Positions 1 to 7,211 are shown, numbered from the stretch's first letter. The stretch is DNA of 14,532 nt from an uncultured Prevotella sp. (GCA_900553155.1 USCM01000017.1:1-14532); one strand, 5' to 3'. The notes: a model not told the origin generated them from the sequence alone. Numbers and translations: made by a program.

Positions 1-752
1 GGGGATGGTGTACGATGCTTATTGGCGGAATCCTGTTCCTGATGATGTATGTATGGGTCCGCGCCATCAAGATCCGCCATCATTACATCAGTACCAAACC
101 GCTGGATGAGTATTATCAGATTATCTCCGATATCAAGGCCGACGAGAGCATCCCCAAGTACGCATCCAATCTGGTTTATGTGAACCATGCCGACAAGGAA
201 GGTGCGGTGGATGACAAGCTGCTCTATTCCATCATCAACAAGCAGCCCAAGCGTGCTGACCATTACTGGCTTATCAATCTGGAATTTGCTGATACTCCTG
301 ACACGCTGGAGTACAGTTGCGAGACCCTGGTTCCCGACACCCTCTACAGTGTAACCATGCGCATAGGTTTCCGCATTGAGCCCAGGGTGAGCCTCTATCT
401 GCGACAAGTGGTAGAAGATCTGGTGGCAAACAAGATGGTAGATTTAAGAAGCACATATCCTTCGCTCCGCAAAAACGGAATTCCTGGCGATTTCCGCTTC
501 ATCATCATCCACCGCGTATATTACCCGGAGAGTTCCGACAACCGTCAACAGAACCTGCTGATGACCATCTATGCCCTTATCGGCAAGATAGGCATTGACG
601 AGCCTAAGGCTTTGGGTCTCGACACATCCATGGTGGTGGTAGAACGTGTTCCGCTCATCATCAACCATCGCAACAGAAGCATCAGGCGCATCACGCAAAT
701 TCACTATGACAACGCAAATATAATGGATAATATTGTACGACAGAAGCCGTAA
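1..752 (+). CDS. kup: Kup potassium uptake protein, C-terminal part (5' truncated by window edge)
   Basis: This is the end of a K+/H+ symporter of the KUP/HAK/KT family, an inner-membrane protein that imports potassium. The frame is open from base 3, before the first ATG at 15. It reads GWCTMLIGGILFLMMYVWVR, which fits the last membrane helix of Kup, so the true start lies upstream. The remaining ~230 residues form the soluble cytoplasmic tail typical of the family. Typical segments include ASNLVYVNHADKEG, where the tail starts to fold, and HYWLINLEF, GFRIEPRVSLYL and the late MVVVERVPL. The stop is TAA at 750-752. The hydrolase gene downstream has its own promoter-like element, so the two need not be cotranscribed. 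No hairpin terminator is visible after the stop. Family assignment is from recognition of the C-terminal domain. Confidence 0.88.
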   Translation, partial: GWCTMLIGGILFLMMYVWVRAIKIRHHYISTKPLDEYYQIISDIKADESIPKYASNLVYVNHADKEGAVDDKLLYSIINKQPKRADHYWLINLEFADTPDTLEYSCETLVPDTLYSVTMRIGFRIEPRVSLYLRQVVEDLVANKMVDLRSTYPSLRKNGIPGDFRFIIIHRVYYPESSDNRQQNLLMTIYALIGKIGIDEPKALGLDTSMVVVERVPLIINHRNRSIRRITQIHYDNANIMDNIVRQKP

Positions 753-810
753 TTTTGCACCCACAAATAAAAAAAGAATAAATACCAACGACATTGTTCG
801 CATATTATTT

Positions 811-835
811 CTATCTTTGCAATTATAAAAGATAG
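811..835 (+). promoter_or_regulatory. Bacteroidetes -7 element inside a perfect 8-bp inverted repeat
   Basis: TATCTTTG at 812-819 matches the TAnnTTTG -7 consensus of Bacteroidetes and would start transcription near 826, about 33 bases before the hydrolase ATG. No good TTTG -33 element sits at the usual 19-21 base spacing; the nearest TTG, at 794-796, is too close. The element lies in an inverted repeat, CTATCTTT (811-818) and AAAGATAG (828-835), with a 9-base spacer. This could be an operator for a dimeric regulator or chance in AT-rich DNA. Confidence 0.5.
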
Positions 836-840
836 AAAAC

Positions 841-859
841 TAATTGAAACTTCCAATTA
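841..859 (+). promoter_or_regulatory. Small leader hairpin touching the hydrolase start codon
   Basis: TAATTG (841-846) pairs perfectly with CAATTA (854-859) around a 7-base loop. The right arm includes the A of the ATG at 859. In the mRNA this would partly hide the start codon. The stem is AT-rich and weak, so an effect is uncertain. Confidence 0.3.
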
Positions 860-2151
860 TGAATGCCATAAGACTAATCACAACAGCGTTTGTTGCGCTT
901 GCATCACTTACCGCCAACGCACAACAAGGTGCATGGAACGGCGAACTAAACGTCATAGGAACAAAGCTCCCATTAGTATTCAACTTCTCTACAGAAGGTT
1001 GTACCATGGATTCGCCTTCGCAAGGTGCCAAGGGTATACCAGCCGAGAAGACAATAAAGGACGATGGCACTATAAAGATTACGGTTGCCATGATTGGAGC
1101 AACATTTGAGGGAAAGATGGACAACAACGAAATTAAAGGAACCTTCATCCAAAATGGTTTTCCAATACCTCTTACCTTAAAGCCTGGCAAACCTGTGGTT
1201 AAACGTCCACAAACTCCGGTTGCACCATTCCCATATAAGGAAGAGAGCATAAGCTTCACAAATGCAGGATACACTTTCAACGGCACCCTCACTCTACCAC
1301 AGAATTGTTCTAAGACAACTCCCGTTGTGCTGATGGTTACCGGCAGCGGACAGCAGAACCGCGATGAAGAACTATTCGACCATAAACCCTTTGCCGTTAT
1401 TGCCGACGCCTTGGCTCGTCAAGGCATAGCATCCCTACGTTATGACGACCGTGGCTGGGGCGACAAGAGCCTGGACTTCAGTCAATTCACGACAGCCGAC
1501 TTCCTCCAAGATGCAGCGTCAGCCTTACCATTATTGCGCAAGCGCTTCAACAAGGTTGGAGTTCTCGGACATAGCGAGGGCGGCACAATAGCCATGATGC
1601 TTGCAGCTGAAGGCAAAGCCGACTTCATTGTGTCGCTCGCTGGCATGGCTATATCTGGTAAAGAAACTCTCGTGATGCAGAACCGCCAGGCAATGTCTGC
1701 CTTAGGTCTGCCAAAAGATGTGGTAGACTCCTACTGCACCACTATATCAAATATTCTTGACGAGATTGCCAAAGGCAAGAAGACAAGTGAGATATCCATC
1801 GACGGAGTGCCCGACAACCTAAAGCCTATATTAAAGAGAGAATTAGAACAAACCTCCTCGCCATACATACGGCATTTCATAACATTAGACGCCGGCAAGC
1901 AGTTGTCCAATATTAAATGTCCTGTATTGGCCCTTAACGGCACAAAAGACACTCAAGTGGATTGCACCGCCAATACAACCCAACTTGAAAAATGCCTCAC
2001 CAACTGCAAACATACGATAAAGAAGATAGATGGCGCAAACCACCTGTTCCAGCATTGCACAACGGGCAGCATCGTTGAATATCAGCAAATAGAAGAAACC
2101 ATAGCACCCGATGTGCTGGAGACAATAACCAAGTGGATTAACGAGTTGTAA
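859..2151 (+). CDS. Secreted alpha/beta hydrolase (serine esterase/peptidase-like)
   Basis: A 430-residue exported hydrolase. The start is taken at ATG 859; an in-frame TTG at 844 would only add MKLPI ahead of the signal peptide. Residues 1-22 form a signal peptide with a likely cut near ANAQ, so the protein is periplasmic or exported. Residues ~24-115 form a small beta-rich N domain. The hydrolase domain follows: TGSGQQNRDE (161-170) is the oxyanion-hole region of this esterase group, RYDDRGWG follows, and GHSEGG carries the nucleophile Ser239. Asp364 (NGTKD) and His395 (GANHLFQH) complete a plausible triad. The family acts on esters or small peptides; the substrate cannot be read from the sequence. 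The gene stands alone, after kup and convergent with the next gene only 14 bases away, with no terminator visible between them. Confidence 0.85.
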   Translation: MNAIRLITTAFVALASLTANAQQGAWNGELNVIGTKLPLVFNFSTEGCTMDSPSQGAKGIPAEKTIKDDGTIKITVAMIGATFEGKMDNNEIKGTFIQNGFPIPLTLKPGKPVVKRPQTPVAPFPYKEESISFTNAGYTFNGTLTLPQNCSKTTPVVLMVTGSGQQNRDEELFDHKPFAVIADALARQGIASLRYDDRGWGDKSLDFSQFTTADFLQDAASALPLLRKRFNKVGVLGHSEGGTIAMMLAAEGKADFIVSLAGMAISGKETLVMQNRQAMSALGLPKDVVDSYCTTISNILDEIAKGKKTSEISIDGVPDNLKPILKRELEQTSSPYIRHFITLDAGKQLSNIKCPVLALNGTKDTQVDCTANTTQLEKCLTNCKHTIKKIDGANHLFQHCTTGSIVEYQQIEETIAPDVLETITKWINEL

Positions 2152-2165
2152 TTAGGGTTATCCTC

Positions 2166-3110
2166 TCAAAACAATTCAGCCACATAATTGCGCTTCACCC
2201 CATCCCTTCCCTCTTTAAGGAAGAGGATGAGGCGCACGTGGCTGTTTTGCACAACGCTTCTCCCTACATCGTCCGGCAGCGAAGCCGTTGAGGCAAAGCC
2301 AGCCTTTATGATGTTGCCCTCGGGCGTATATCTTATAGCCGACACAATGGAATAGCGCAAGAACTTCTTTGTAGTATCCACATATTCCACCTTAGCCTCA
2401 TATATGCCAAAGGCCTTACGTCCCTCGTATTTATCCATCACGCCTATAACCACAGCCGTGTTTACACGGTTGTGCTTGTATATCGTCGTATTAAGACGAA
2501 CATACATCCCGACTTTTATATTCAACGAAGCACAAGCCGACATATCCGCTACAAAATGTCTCGACTGCGAATCGTATATATGCACCTGTCCACGAGCGTT
2601 GTCTATACAATCCACAAACCCAACCACAGCCGCAACCTCCTTCCTTGCTTCCACTCCTGCAAGCCTCCTTGCTATCCGTCCACATTGGCCGTCGCTCTCT
2701 TCCGGATGGCGCTGCATATACAATCTCAAGGCACGCTCCACCCGCTCCTTCAAGGCAGGATACTGCCTGCCGTCCTTCCCCGTCGAGCCACGCAGGTCCT
2801 CACCCCTCAAGCACCCGTCGTACCCCCAAGCCTCCAGGAATAAGGGAAACTTAAAGTCGGCATACGTCTCGCTTATCCTTACCGCCATACCAAGCATGCA
2901 CGAGTCTACAAGCGACATACGCTTTATATGCAACTTTATATATGCGGCAAGCAGAGTGCGTGCCATAACCGACCCCATTGTCTTATAATTCTGTTGCAGA
3001 TAGCGGTATATCTTCCAATGGGTTTCCTCGGTATGGGCGGCACCTGTGGATATCGACTCTACAAGTTCCTCCCAGGTTACGTATTGCGGTGCGTGGTTAG
3101 GTGTATTCAT
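2166..3110 (-). CDS. Uncharacterised protein: helical N half, S1/cold-shock-like C half
   Basis: A 314-residue cytoplasmic protein with no signal peptide. ATG at 3110 (MNTPNHAPQYVTW) is preferred; the open frame extends 18 codons upstream but that part is low-complexity and hydrophobic. Residues ~10-155 look helical, with HWKIYRYL (31-38), FPLFLEAWGYD (88-98), LRGEDLRG and a YPALKERVERAL helix. From ~160 the protein turns beta-rich: VGFVDCIDNARGQVHIYD followed by NIKVGMYVRLN reads like an S1/cold-shock (OB-type) fold, and a second similar unit may begin near VEYVDTTKKFLRYSIV. From memory this layout recalls the DUF7017 plus S1/CSD-like proteins linked to TOTE conflict systems, but I cannot confirm it and no conflict-system partner is nearby. 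An RNA- or nucleic-acid-binding role is only inference. It is divergent from the LOG gene across 56 bases. Confidence 0.8.
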   Translation of the reverse strand: MNTPNHAPQYVTWEELVESISTGAAHTEETHWKIYRYLQQNYKTMGSVMARTLLAAYIKLHIKRMSLVDSCMLGMAVRISETYADFKFPLFLEAWGYDGCLRGEDLRGSTGKDGRQYPALKERVERALRLYMQRHPEESDGQCGRIARRLAGVEARKEVAAVVGFVDCIDNARGQVHIYDSQSRHFVADMSACASLNIKVGMYVRLNTTIYKHNRVNTAVVIGVMDKYEGRKAFGIYEAKVEYVDTTKKFLRYSIVSAIRYTPEGNIIKAGFASTASLPDDVGRSVVQNSHVRLILFLKEGRDGVKRNYVAELF

Positions 3111-3166
3111 ATTTAATAAAAGATTTTTGCAGATTAGTAATAAAAACAAATAAAATTCGTACAACT

Positions 3167-3703
3167 ATGAAGATTGCAGTATTCTGCTCTGCCAACGAGC
3201 ATATCGACCCCCTCTTCTTTAGCCTAACCGAAGAGTTGGGCAAATGGATGGCACAAAACCATCACGACCTAATATTTGGAGGTACCAACCAAGGACTGAT
3301 GAACTGTATAGCCAAGGCCGTACACCAAGGAGGCGGACGTGTCATTGGTGTAGTGCCGTCGCTTGTGGAGAAGGGCGGGCGAATGTCCGATTATATCGAC
3401 ATCCACTACCCCACCGACAACCTTTCCGACCGCAAGGACCTCATGATAGCCCAATGCGACGTCGTCGTAGCCCTACCCGGCGGTGTGGGTTCCCTGGACG
3501 AGATATTCTGCGTGGCTGCCTCCAACAGCATTGGCTACCACACAAAGAAGGTGATACTCTACAATATGAAAGGTTTCTGGAACTCCCTAATTGCCCTTAT
3601 GGACGATCTTAACAGCAAAGGCATGATTCGCGGCAACTGGCACAACATGATTGAGGTGGCCAACAACCTTGACGAGCTTAAGCAGCTCATCGAGACAGAA
3701 TAA
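3167..3703 (+). CDS. LOG-family protein (cytokinin-type nucleoside 5'-monophosphate phosphoribohydrolase, TIGR00730)
   Basis: A 178-residue Rossmann-fold protein. Start ATG 3167 gives MKIAVFCSAN, the usual first strand; an earlier in-frame ATG at 3101 would add 22 unlikely residues. Family features are GGTNQGLMN (38-46), Arg89-Lys90 in DRKDLM, and PGGVGSLDE (104-112) with the expected catalytic Glu112. Members hydrolyse nucleoside monophosphates to a free base and ribose 5-phosphate and are often misnamed lysine decarboxylases. The motif differs slightly from the common PGGxGTxxE, with Ser109 where Thr is usual; this is conservative and probably active. It is monocistronic, bounded by a divergent gene upstream and a strong hairpin after the stop. 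No convincing promoter is visible; GATTTTTG at 3122-3129 matches the -7 consensus except at one base. Confidence 0.9.
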   Translation: MKIAVFCSANEHIDPLFFSLTEELGKWMAQNHHDLIFGGTNQGLMNCIAKAVHQGGGRVIGVVPSLVEKGGRMSDYIDIHYPTDNLSDRKDLMIAQCDVVVALPGGVGSLDEIFCVAASNSIGYHTKKVILYNMKGFWNSLIALMDDLNSKGMIRGNWHNMIEVANNLDELKQLIETE

Positions 3704-3733
3704 TAATCCCCATTTAAGGAAGATAACAGAAGA

Positions 3734-3776
3734 GAGAGGGTGTGTCAAAATTCAGTTTTTTTTGACACACCCTCTC
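3734..3776. terminator. Bidirectional hairpin between convergent genes (17-bp perfect stem)
   Basis: GAGAGGGTGTGTCAAAA (3734-3750) pairs without a mismatch with TTTTGACACACCCTCTC (3760-3776) across a 9-base loop. It lies 31 bases after the LOG stop and 20 bases after the zinc-ribbon stop, so it can end both transcripts. There is no U-tract outside the stem; the A/T run lies at the loop side. From memory, stems with this GGGTGTGTC/GACACACCC core recur in Prevotella intergenic regions, so it may belong to a dispersed palindrome family. Confidence 0.75.
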
Positions 3777-3795
3777 ACGATTTACTCAATATATC

Positions 3796-4650
3796 TTAGC
3801 TCAACTTTGTCTCCGACTCCTCCGACTTCTTCGAAGCGGCAGTCTTGCGTGTGGTAGCGCGCTTGCGCTTAGGCTTATCCTCCACAACCTCCTCCACTGC
3901 TGTCTTTACGCCAGCCAGTTCGGGGTCTATCATGATACGGCCGCAATACTCGCAAACGATAATCTTCTTGTGCATCTTGATGTCGAGCTGACGCTGTGGC
4001 GGAATCTTGTTAAAGCAGCCACCGCATGCGTCGCGCTGTACGTACACGATGCCCAAACCGTTGCGTGCATTCTTGCGGATGCGCTTGAAGCTCGACAACA
4101 AACGAGGGTCTATCTTTGTCTCAAGCTCCTCAGCCTTAGCCTTAAGCACCTGCTCCTCCTCGCGGGTCTCCAGCATAATCTCGTCCAGCTCGTTCTTCTT
4201 CTCCTCAAGAGCCTGCTGACGGTCGGCCACAAGGTCGTTGGTGCGTGCAAGCTCGCGTTTCTTGTCCTCCACCTTTACGTTTGCCTCGCGAATCTTCTTG
4301 TTGCAAAGCTCTATCTCAAGGCTCTGAAACTCAATCTCCTTAGTCAAGGTGTCGTACTCGCGGTTGTTGCGCACCTCGTCGAGCTGTTTCTTATAGCGTT
4401 CCACGCTCTCCTCGGCCTCCTTTATCTCGCCCTGCTTCTGCACGACAGCCTGCTGAAAGTCTGTGATATCGTTCTCGATCTTCTCGATACGCGTCTTCAG
4501 TCCGGCAATCTCGTCCTCAAGGTCCTGCACCTCAAGAGGTAGTTCGCCACGCAGAGCACGTTTCTCGTCAATAGCCGAGAGGGTGGTCTGAAGCTGATAG
4601 AGGGTGCTGAGCTTCTCCTCTACCGAAATTTCTGATTCCTTTTTTGCCAT
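3796..4650 (-). CDS. C4-type zinc-ribbon, coiled-coil protein (former DUF164)
   Basis: A 284-residue cytoplasmic protein. Residues ~12-190 are a long, highly charged heptad-rich coiled coil. After it, Cys209-Gly-Gly-Cys212 and Cys233-Glu-Tyr-Cys236 form a C4 zinc ribbon, the hallmark of this family; the intervening IPPQRQLDI segment is also typical. Beyond ~250 the tail is lysine/arginine-rich (KPKRKRATTRKTAASKK), which extends the usual family length and could contact nucleic acid or ribosomes. The molecular role is not established; homologues have been linked to RNA or nucleic-acid binding. It is the second gene of an operon with the Nif3-like gene, starting 10 bases after that stop, a pairing common across bacteria. 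Its start ATG at 4650 has no Shine-Dalgarno sequence. Confidence 0.9.
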   Translation of the reverse strand: MAKKESEISVEEKLSTLYQLQTTLSAIDEKRALRGELPLEVQDLEDEIAGLKTRIEKIENDITDFQQAVVQKQGEIKEAEESVERYKKQLDEVRNNREYDTLTKEIEFQSLEIELCNKKIREANVKVEDKKRELARTNDLVADRQQALEEKKNELDEIMLETREEEQVLKAKAEELETKIDPRLLSSFKRIRKNARNGLGIVYVQRDACGGCFNKIPPQRQLDIKMHKKIIVCEYCGRIMIDPELAGVKTAVEEVVEDKPKRKRATTRKTAASKKSEESETKLS

Positions 4651-4660
4651 AGTATTGTTT

Positions 4661-5446
4661 TTATAAATAATATATCGGATTGGTACACGTCTGTACCATC
4701 AGGCACCTCACGCCCGGGCAGCTACGCTCTATGATATCCCTGAATATCTCGCCCGTATACTGCTCGCTCTGATAGTGGCCTATAACGGCTATCTGTATCT
4801 GCTGCTCCCTGCCGAAGAACTCGTGGTAGTGCATCTCGCCCGTAACAAAGGCGTCGCAGCCCGAAGCCACAGCCTCGTCCAGGAGGAAGGCGCCCGCCCC
4901 GCCGCATATAGCCACCGTCCTTATGGGGCGGCGCAGCAGCTCGTTGGCCTGCACACACTCCACGCAAAACTTTCGCTTAAGCCCAAGCACAAAGTCGTCG
5001 GCGGCAAGAGGCTCCGCAAAGCTGCCCACGACACCCGAGCCACACTCTACACCTCCAACCACCTTAGCCTGCATAAAGGCCACGTCCTGTAGCCCCATCT
5101 TCTCGGCAATCTTATAGTTTACGCCGCCAAGGGCATTGTCCATATTGGTGTGCATCGACACGATGGCTATGCCGTTGGCAAGGGCCTTCATCACGGCACG
5201 CTGCACGTCGTCATCGCCGCAGACGCGCGCAAGCTTACGAAATATCAGCGGATGATGCGACACCACAAGGTTGCACCCCCTGCCTATCGCCTCGTCCACA
5301 ATCTGTGGCGTAACGTCCAGACACAATAATGCCCCTGATACTTCCGCCTCTGTCAGTCCTACCTGCAAGCCAGCATTGTCCCAGCTCTCCTGCAAGGGCA
5401 GAGGCGCGAAACGTTCAAGGGCTTCAACAACTTCCTTTATTTTCAC
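4661..5446 (-). CDS. Nif3-like dinuclear metal centre protein (YbgI family)
   Basis: A 261-residue protein of the NIF3/YbgI family, cytoplasmic toroidal hexamers with a two-metal site. Visible ligand motifs are SHHPLIF (His64, His65), HTNMDNALGG (Asp103) and the late GHYQSEQYT (His224, Glu228). The N-terminal WDNAGLQVG is also characteristic. The length matches the short form (E. coli YbgI type) and lacks the central PII-like insert of ~100 residues found in ~365-residue homologues. The protein is often annotated as GTP cyclohydrolase 1 type 2 homologue, but its physiological substrate is unresolved. The start is GTG at 5444-5446; no ATG lies upstream in frame before a stop, and this start places the conserved MKIKEVVEALERFAPLPLQE at the N-terminus. 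It is the first gene of the operon. Confidence 0.92.
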   Translation of the reverse strand: MKIKEVVEALERFAPLPLQESWDNAGLQVGLTEAEVSGALLCLDVTPQIVDEAIGRGCNLVVSHHPLIFRKLARVCGDDDVQRAVMKALANGIAIVSMHTNMDNALGGVNYKIAEKMGLQDVAFMQAKVVGGVECGSGVVGSFAEPLAADDFVLGLKRKFCVECVQANELLRRPIRTVAICGGAGAFLLDEAVASGCDAFVTGEMHYHEFFGREQQIQIAVIGHYQSEQYTGEIFRDIIERSCPGVRCLMVQTCTNPIYYL

Positions 5447-5491
5447 GCTTTTCAGCCTTTAAAAAATATAGATGTAATACATAAATCGCTG

Positions 5492-5499
5492 CAAAGTTA
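5492..5499 (-). promoter_or_regulatory. Candidate -7 element for the Nif3/zinc-ribbon operon
   Basis: On the minus strand the octamer reads TAACTTTG, a full match to TAnnTTTG, placing the transcription start near 5485 and giving a ~38-base leader before the GTG start. No TTTG sits at 19-21 bases upstream, so this is a half match only. Confidence 0.5.
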
Positions 5500-5584
5500 C
5501 AGCTTTTCGTGGGGATTTGCACACAACGCGCCATACAATTTAGTATATTTTAACGAGATTGCGTCCACCTCCCCCTCTGCTCTA

Positions 5585-5598
5585 TAGCCGTGCGGCTA
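5585..5598 (-). terminator. Short GC-rich palindrome at the end of the exported-protein gene
   Basis: TAGCCG (5585-5590) and CGGCTA (5593-5598) are perfect inverted arms with a 2-base centre, and the TAG stop codon lies in one arm. No T-run follows on the minus strand, so it is at best a weak terminator or 3'-end stabiliser. Confidence 0.3.
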
Positions 5599-6285
5599 CA
5601 TAAACTTCATCTTCAAACCCAACGACAGACCCAATATGTCGCTAAGGCGTATATACTTCTCGGTGACGTATGTGCGCAGATACAGGTCGCAGGTGCTTAT
5701 CTCGTAGAAGAAGGTAACGCTCTTGCGCTTGCGCTGCATGGCATGCGGAATGTTCCACGTAAGCTGCTGTCCCACAAACACGTTTATCCTTACCTTGGTC
5801 GACAGAAAGCTGTAGTAGCTCTTGGGATAGCGGTCTGGCTGCGACCCCCAAAACTCGCTGCCGAAGACGGTGTTGAGGTAGACGCCCGCCGTAAGCGGCT
5901 CCAGATACAGGTCCTTGTAAGCCCTTAGCTGCCAAGGGCGGTAGGTCTGCTTTAGCGTCATCGTAAGCTTGCCGTTGGCGGCGTCGTGCTTTGGTATGTA
6001 GCCCACGAGCAGATGCGTCTCCCATTGCTCGTGGCGGCCATAGTGCCAGCCTATTCCCACCGACACGGCACCCATATTGCCAGCCGTCTGCAGAATGGTT
6101 TGCGACGGTATGAGCCGCGACCATCGCAGGTAGCGCCTTATAACCTTCTTCTCGTATGTGGTAAGGGATGTGTCGCGGTCTACCGAATCTTTTATCTGCC
6201 GCAGCCACTCGTGCGGCTGCACCTGCTGTGCCCCCGCTCCTAAGCTGCACACAAGCATAAGAAGGCTAAAAATCAACAATCTCAT
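5596..6285 (-). CDS. Exported protein, probable small outer-membrane beta-barrel
   Basis: A 229-residue protein with a clear signal peptide: MRLLIFSLLMLVCSLGAGAQ, likely cut before or after the Q-Q pair. After a short helical charged stretch (residues ~25-55) the protein becomes a series of amphipathic, aromatic-rich strands, for example VSVGIGWHYGRH, WETHLLVGYIP, VRINVFVGQQLTW, SVTFFYEISTCDLYL and the last strand LGLSLGLKMKFM. The final residue is hydrophobic and preceded by alternating ones, as in outer-membrane barrels. I do not recognise a named family; it could be a DUF3575-like barrel. Its ATG at 6285 lies inside the end of the metallophosphoesterase gene (20-base overlap), which points to translational coupling. 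Confidence 0.8.
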   Translation of the reverse strand: MRLLIFSLLMLVCSLGAGAQQVQPHEWLRQIKDSVDRDTSLTTYEKKVIRRYLRWSRLIPSQTILQTAGNMGAVSVGIGWHYGRHEQWETHLLVGYIPKHDAANGKLTMTLKQTYRPWQLRAYKDLYLEPLTAGVYLNTVFGSEFWGSQPDRYPKSYYSFLSTKVRINVFVGQQLTWNIPHAMQRKRKSVTFFYEISTCDLYLRTYVTEKYIRLSDILGLSLGLKMKFM

Positions 6286-7084
6286 AACGGTAGCTGTCTG
6301 GGGTTATGGTGAATATAAAGTACTTGCGCTTTACCACGCTGGGCACGCCATAATACGTCATCCCGTCGCCAAAGACGTCGTCCACGCCAAGGCTATGATC
6401 GTGGCCGTTGACGCAGAACATTGGCTTGAGGTAGAACTGCAGATAGTGCTCAAAGGGCTCGGCAATGTTGTTGTTGAACTGATCGCTGTACGGCCGTGCG
6501 TGCATCAGCACGATGGTGCGGTCGAAGGCACCGGCGTCCTCCTCCGCCTGCTGCCGTATATAGTTGAGGTCGGGCACAGATGCCATATGGTCGTACTCGG
6601 TGGCGTTGGTGTTGAGCAGCACCAGCTTAAGCCTGGCAGCTATAAAGCTAAGGTTCTTCGGTCCGTACTTCTTGGCATAATACTCCTCGCCCGTGCCAAG
6701 AAAGTCGTGGTTGCCTATCATCGCCACATAGGGCAGCTGCAGGCGGCGCAGTTGGCGGTCGCACCACACATACTCCTTGTTGGTGCCTGTGTCGGTAAGA
6801 TCGCCGCAATGCACCACAAAGTCGAGCGTGTCCTTGCGGCGATTGATGTCGTCCACGGCGGCACGCATGTCGGCATACCACTGGTGGGTGTCGCTTATGC
6901 AGGCAAAGCGCAGCGTGTCCTTGCCCAGCGTCGACAGCTCTATCTGGCGTATATTGGCGGTGTTGATGCCCGTAGCCCCCTTTACGTCCACATCGTATGG
7001 GTGGATGTCGAAGGCACCGCAGCCGCCCAGCATGGATGCCACAAGGCAGAGCGCTGCTGTATGTTGTAAGATATCAAGCTTCAT
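6266..7084 (-). CDS. Metallophosphoesterase lipoprotein (calcineurin-like)
   Basis: A 272-residue lipoprotein phosphoesterase. The start is ATG 7084, which gives a lipoprotein signal ending LGGC with lipidated Cys22; the longer open frame adds 29 residues and would bury this signal. All five metal-binding blocks are present in order: SDTH (Asp65, His67), GDLTD (Asp95), GNHD (Asn125, His126), LMHARP (His195) and GHDH (His228, His230). The protein is therefore probably an active two-metal phosphodiesterase or phosphatase on the periplasmic or outer face of the envelope. Which phosphoester it cleaves is not readable. It is the first gene of a two-gene operon with the overlapping barrel-like gene, and a good promoter sits immediately upstream. 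Confidence 0.9.
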   Translation of the reverse strand: MKLDILQHTAALCLVASMLGGCGAFDIHPYDVDVKGATGINTANIRQIELSTLGKDTLRFACISDTHQWYADMRAAVDDINRRKDTLDFVVHCGDLTDTGTNKEYVWCDRQLRRLQLPYVAMIGNHDFLGTGEEYYAKKYGPKNLSFIAARLKLVLLNTNATEYDHMASVPDLNYIRQQAEEDAGAFDRTIVLMHARPYSDQFNNNIAEPFEHYLQFYLKPMFCVNGHDHSLGVDDVFGDGMTYYGVPSVVKRKYFIFTITPDSYRYEIVDF

Positions 7085-7091
7085 ATATCTG

Positions 7092-7122
7092 CAAAAGTAT
7101 ACAAAAATTACGGCACAGCAAA
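7092..7122 (-). promoter_or_regulatory. Near-consensus Bacteroidetes promoter of the phosphoesterase operon
   Basis: On the minus strand TTTG (7119-7122) and TACTTTTG (7092-7099) are separated by 19 bases, matching the TTTG-N19-TAnnTTTG pattern exactly. Only 7 bases lie between the -7 element and the ATG at 7084, so transcription would begin at or next to the start codon, giving a leaderless or nearly leaderless mRNA. Confidence 0.75.
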
Positions 7123-7144
7123 TTATATAAGCACTATTTTTTGC

Positions 7145-7211
7145 CAACTTTGCAGAAAACCTTTTTAACAACTATGCTAAACATCAAAATCGAAGTATGC
7201 ACTCCGGCGCC
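7145..7211 (+). pseudogene. Possible 5' remnant of a plus-strand gene (cutC-like start?)
   Basis: CAACTTTG at 7145-7152 (one base off TAnnTTTG) is followed by an A/T-rich leader and ATG 7173, opening MLNIKIEVCTPAPYSA. The IEVC start recalls the first strand of CutC proteins. The reading frame then runs antisense into the last codons of the fimbrial accessory gene and stops at 7290, 39 codons in all. This could be a gene start cut off where the fimbrial operon joins, or a chance ORF. The CutC resemblance covers only about five residues. The rest of the 127-base gap holds the phosphoesterase promoter and no convincing terminator for the fimbrial operon. Confidence 0.25.

Noticed and set aside
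3122..3154. Promoter-like elements between the LOG gene and the divergent unknown gene (GATTTTTG plus strand; TTTATTTG minus strand)
   Set aside because: Each has one mismatch to TAnnTTTG and lacks a -33 element at the right distance in this AT-rich gap, so neither is listed as a promoter.
5642..6250. 202-codon minus-strand ORF in another frame of the exported-protein gene
   Set aside because: It has a composition rich in Ala/Arg/Gly from a frame shift of GC-rich codons, whereas the overlapping frame has a signal peptide and barrel-like strands.
6158..7069. 303-codon plus-strand ORF opposite the phosphoesterase and barrel genes
   Set aside because: The minus strand carries all five phosphoesterase motifs and a lipoprotein signal; the plus frame is a shadow.
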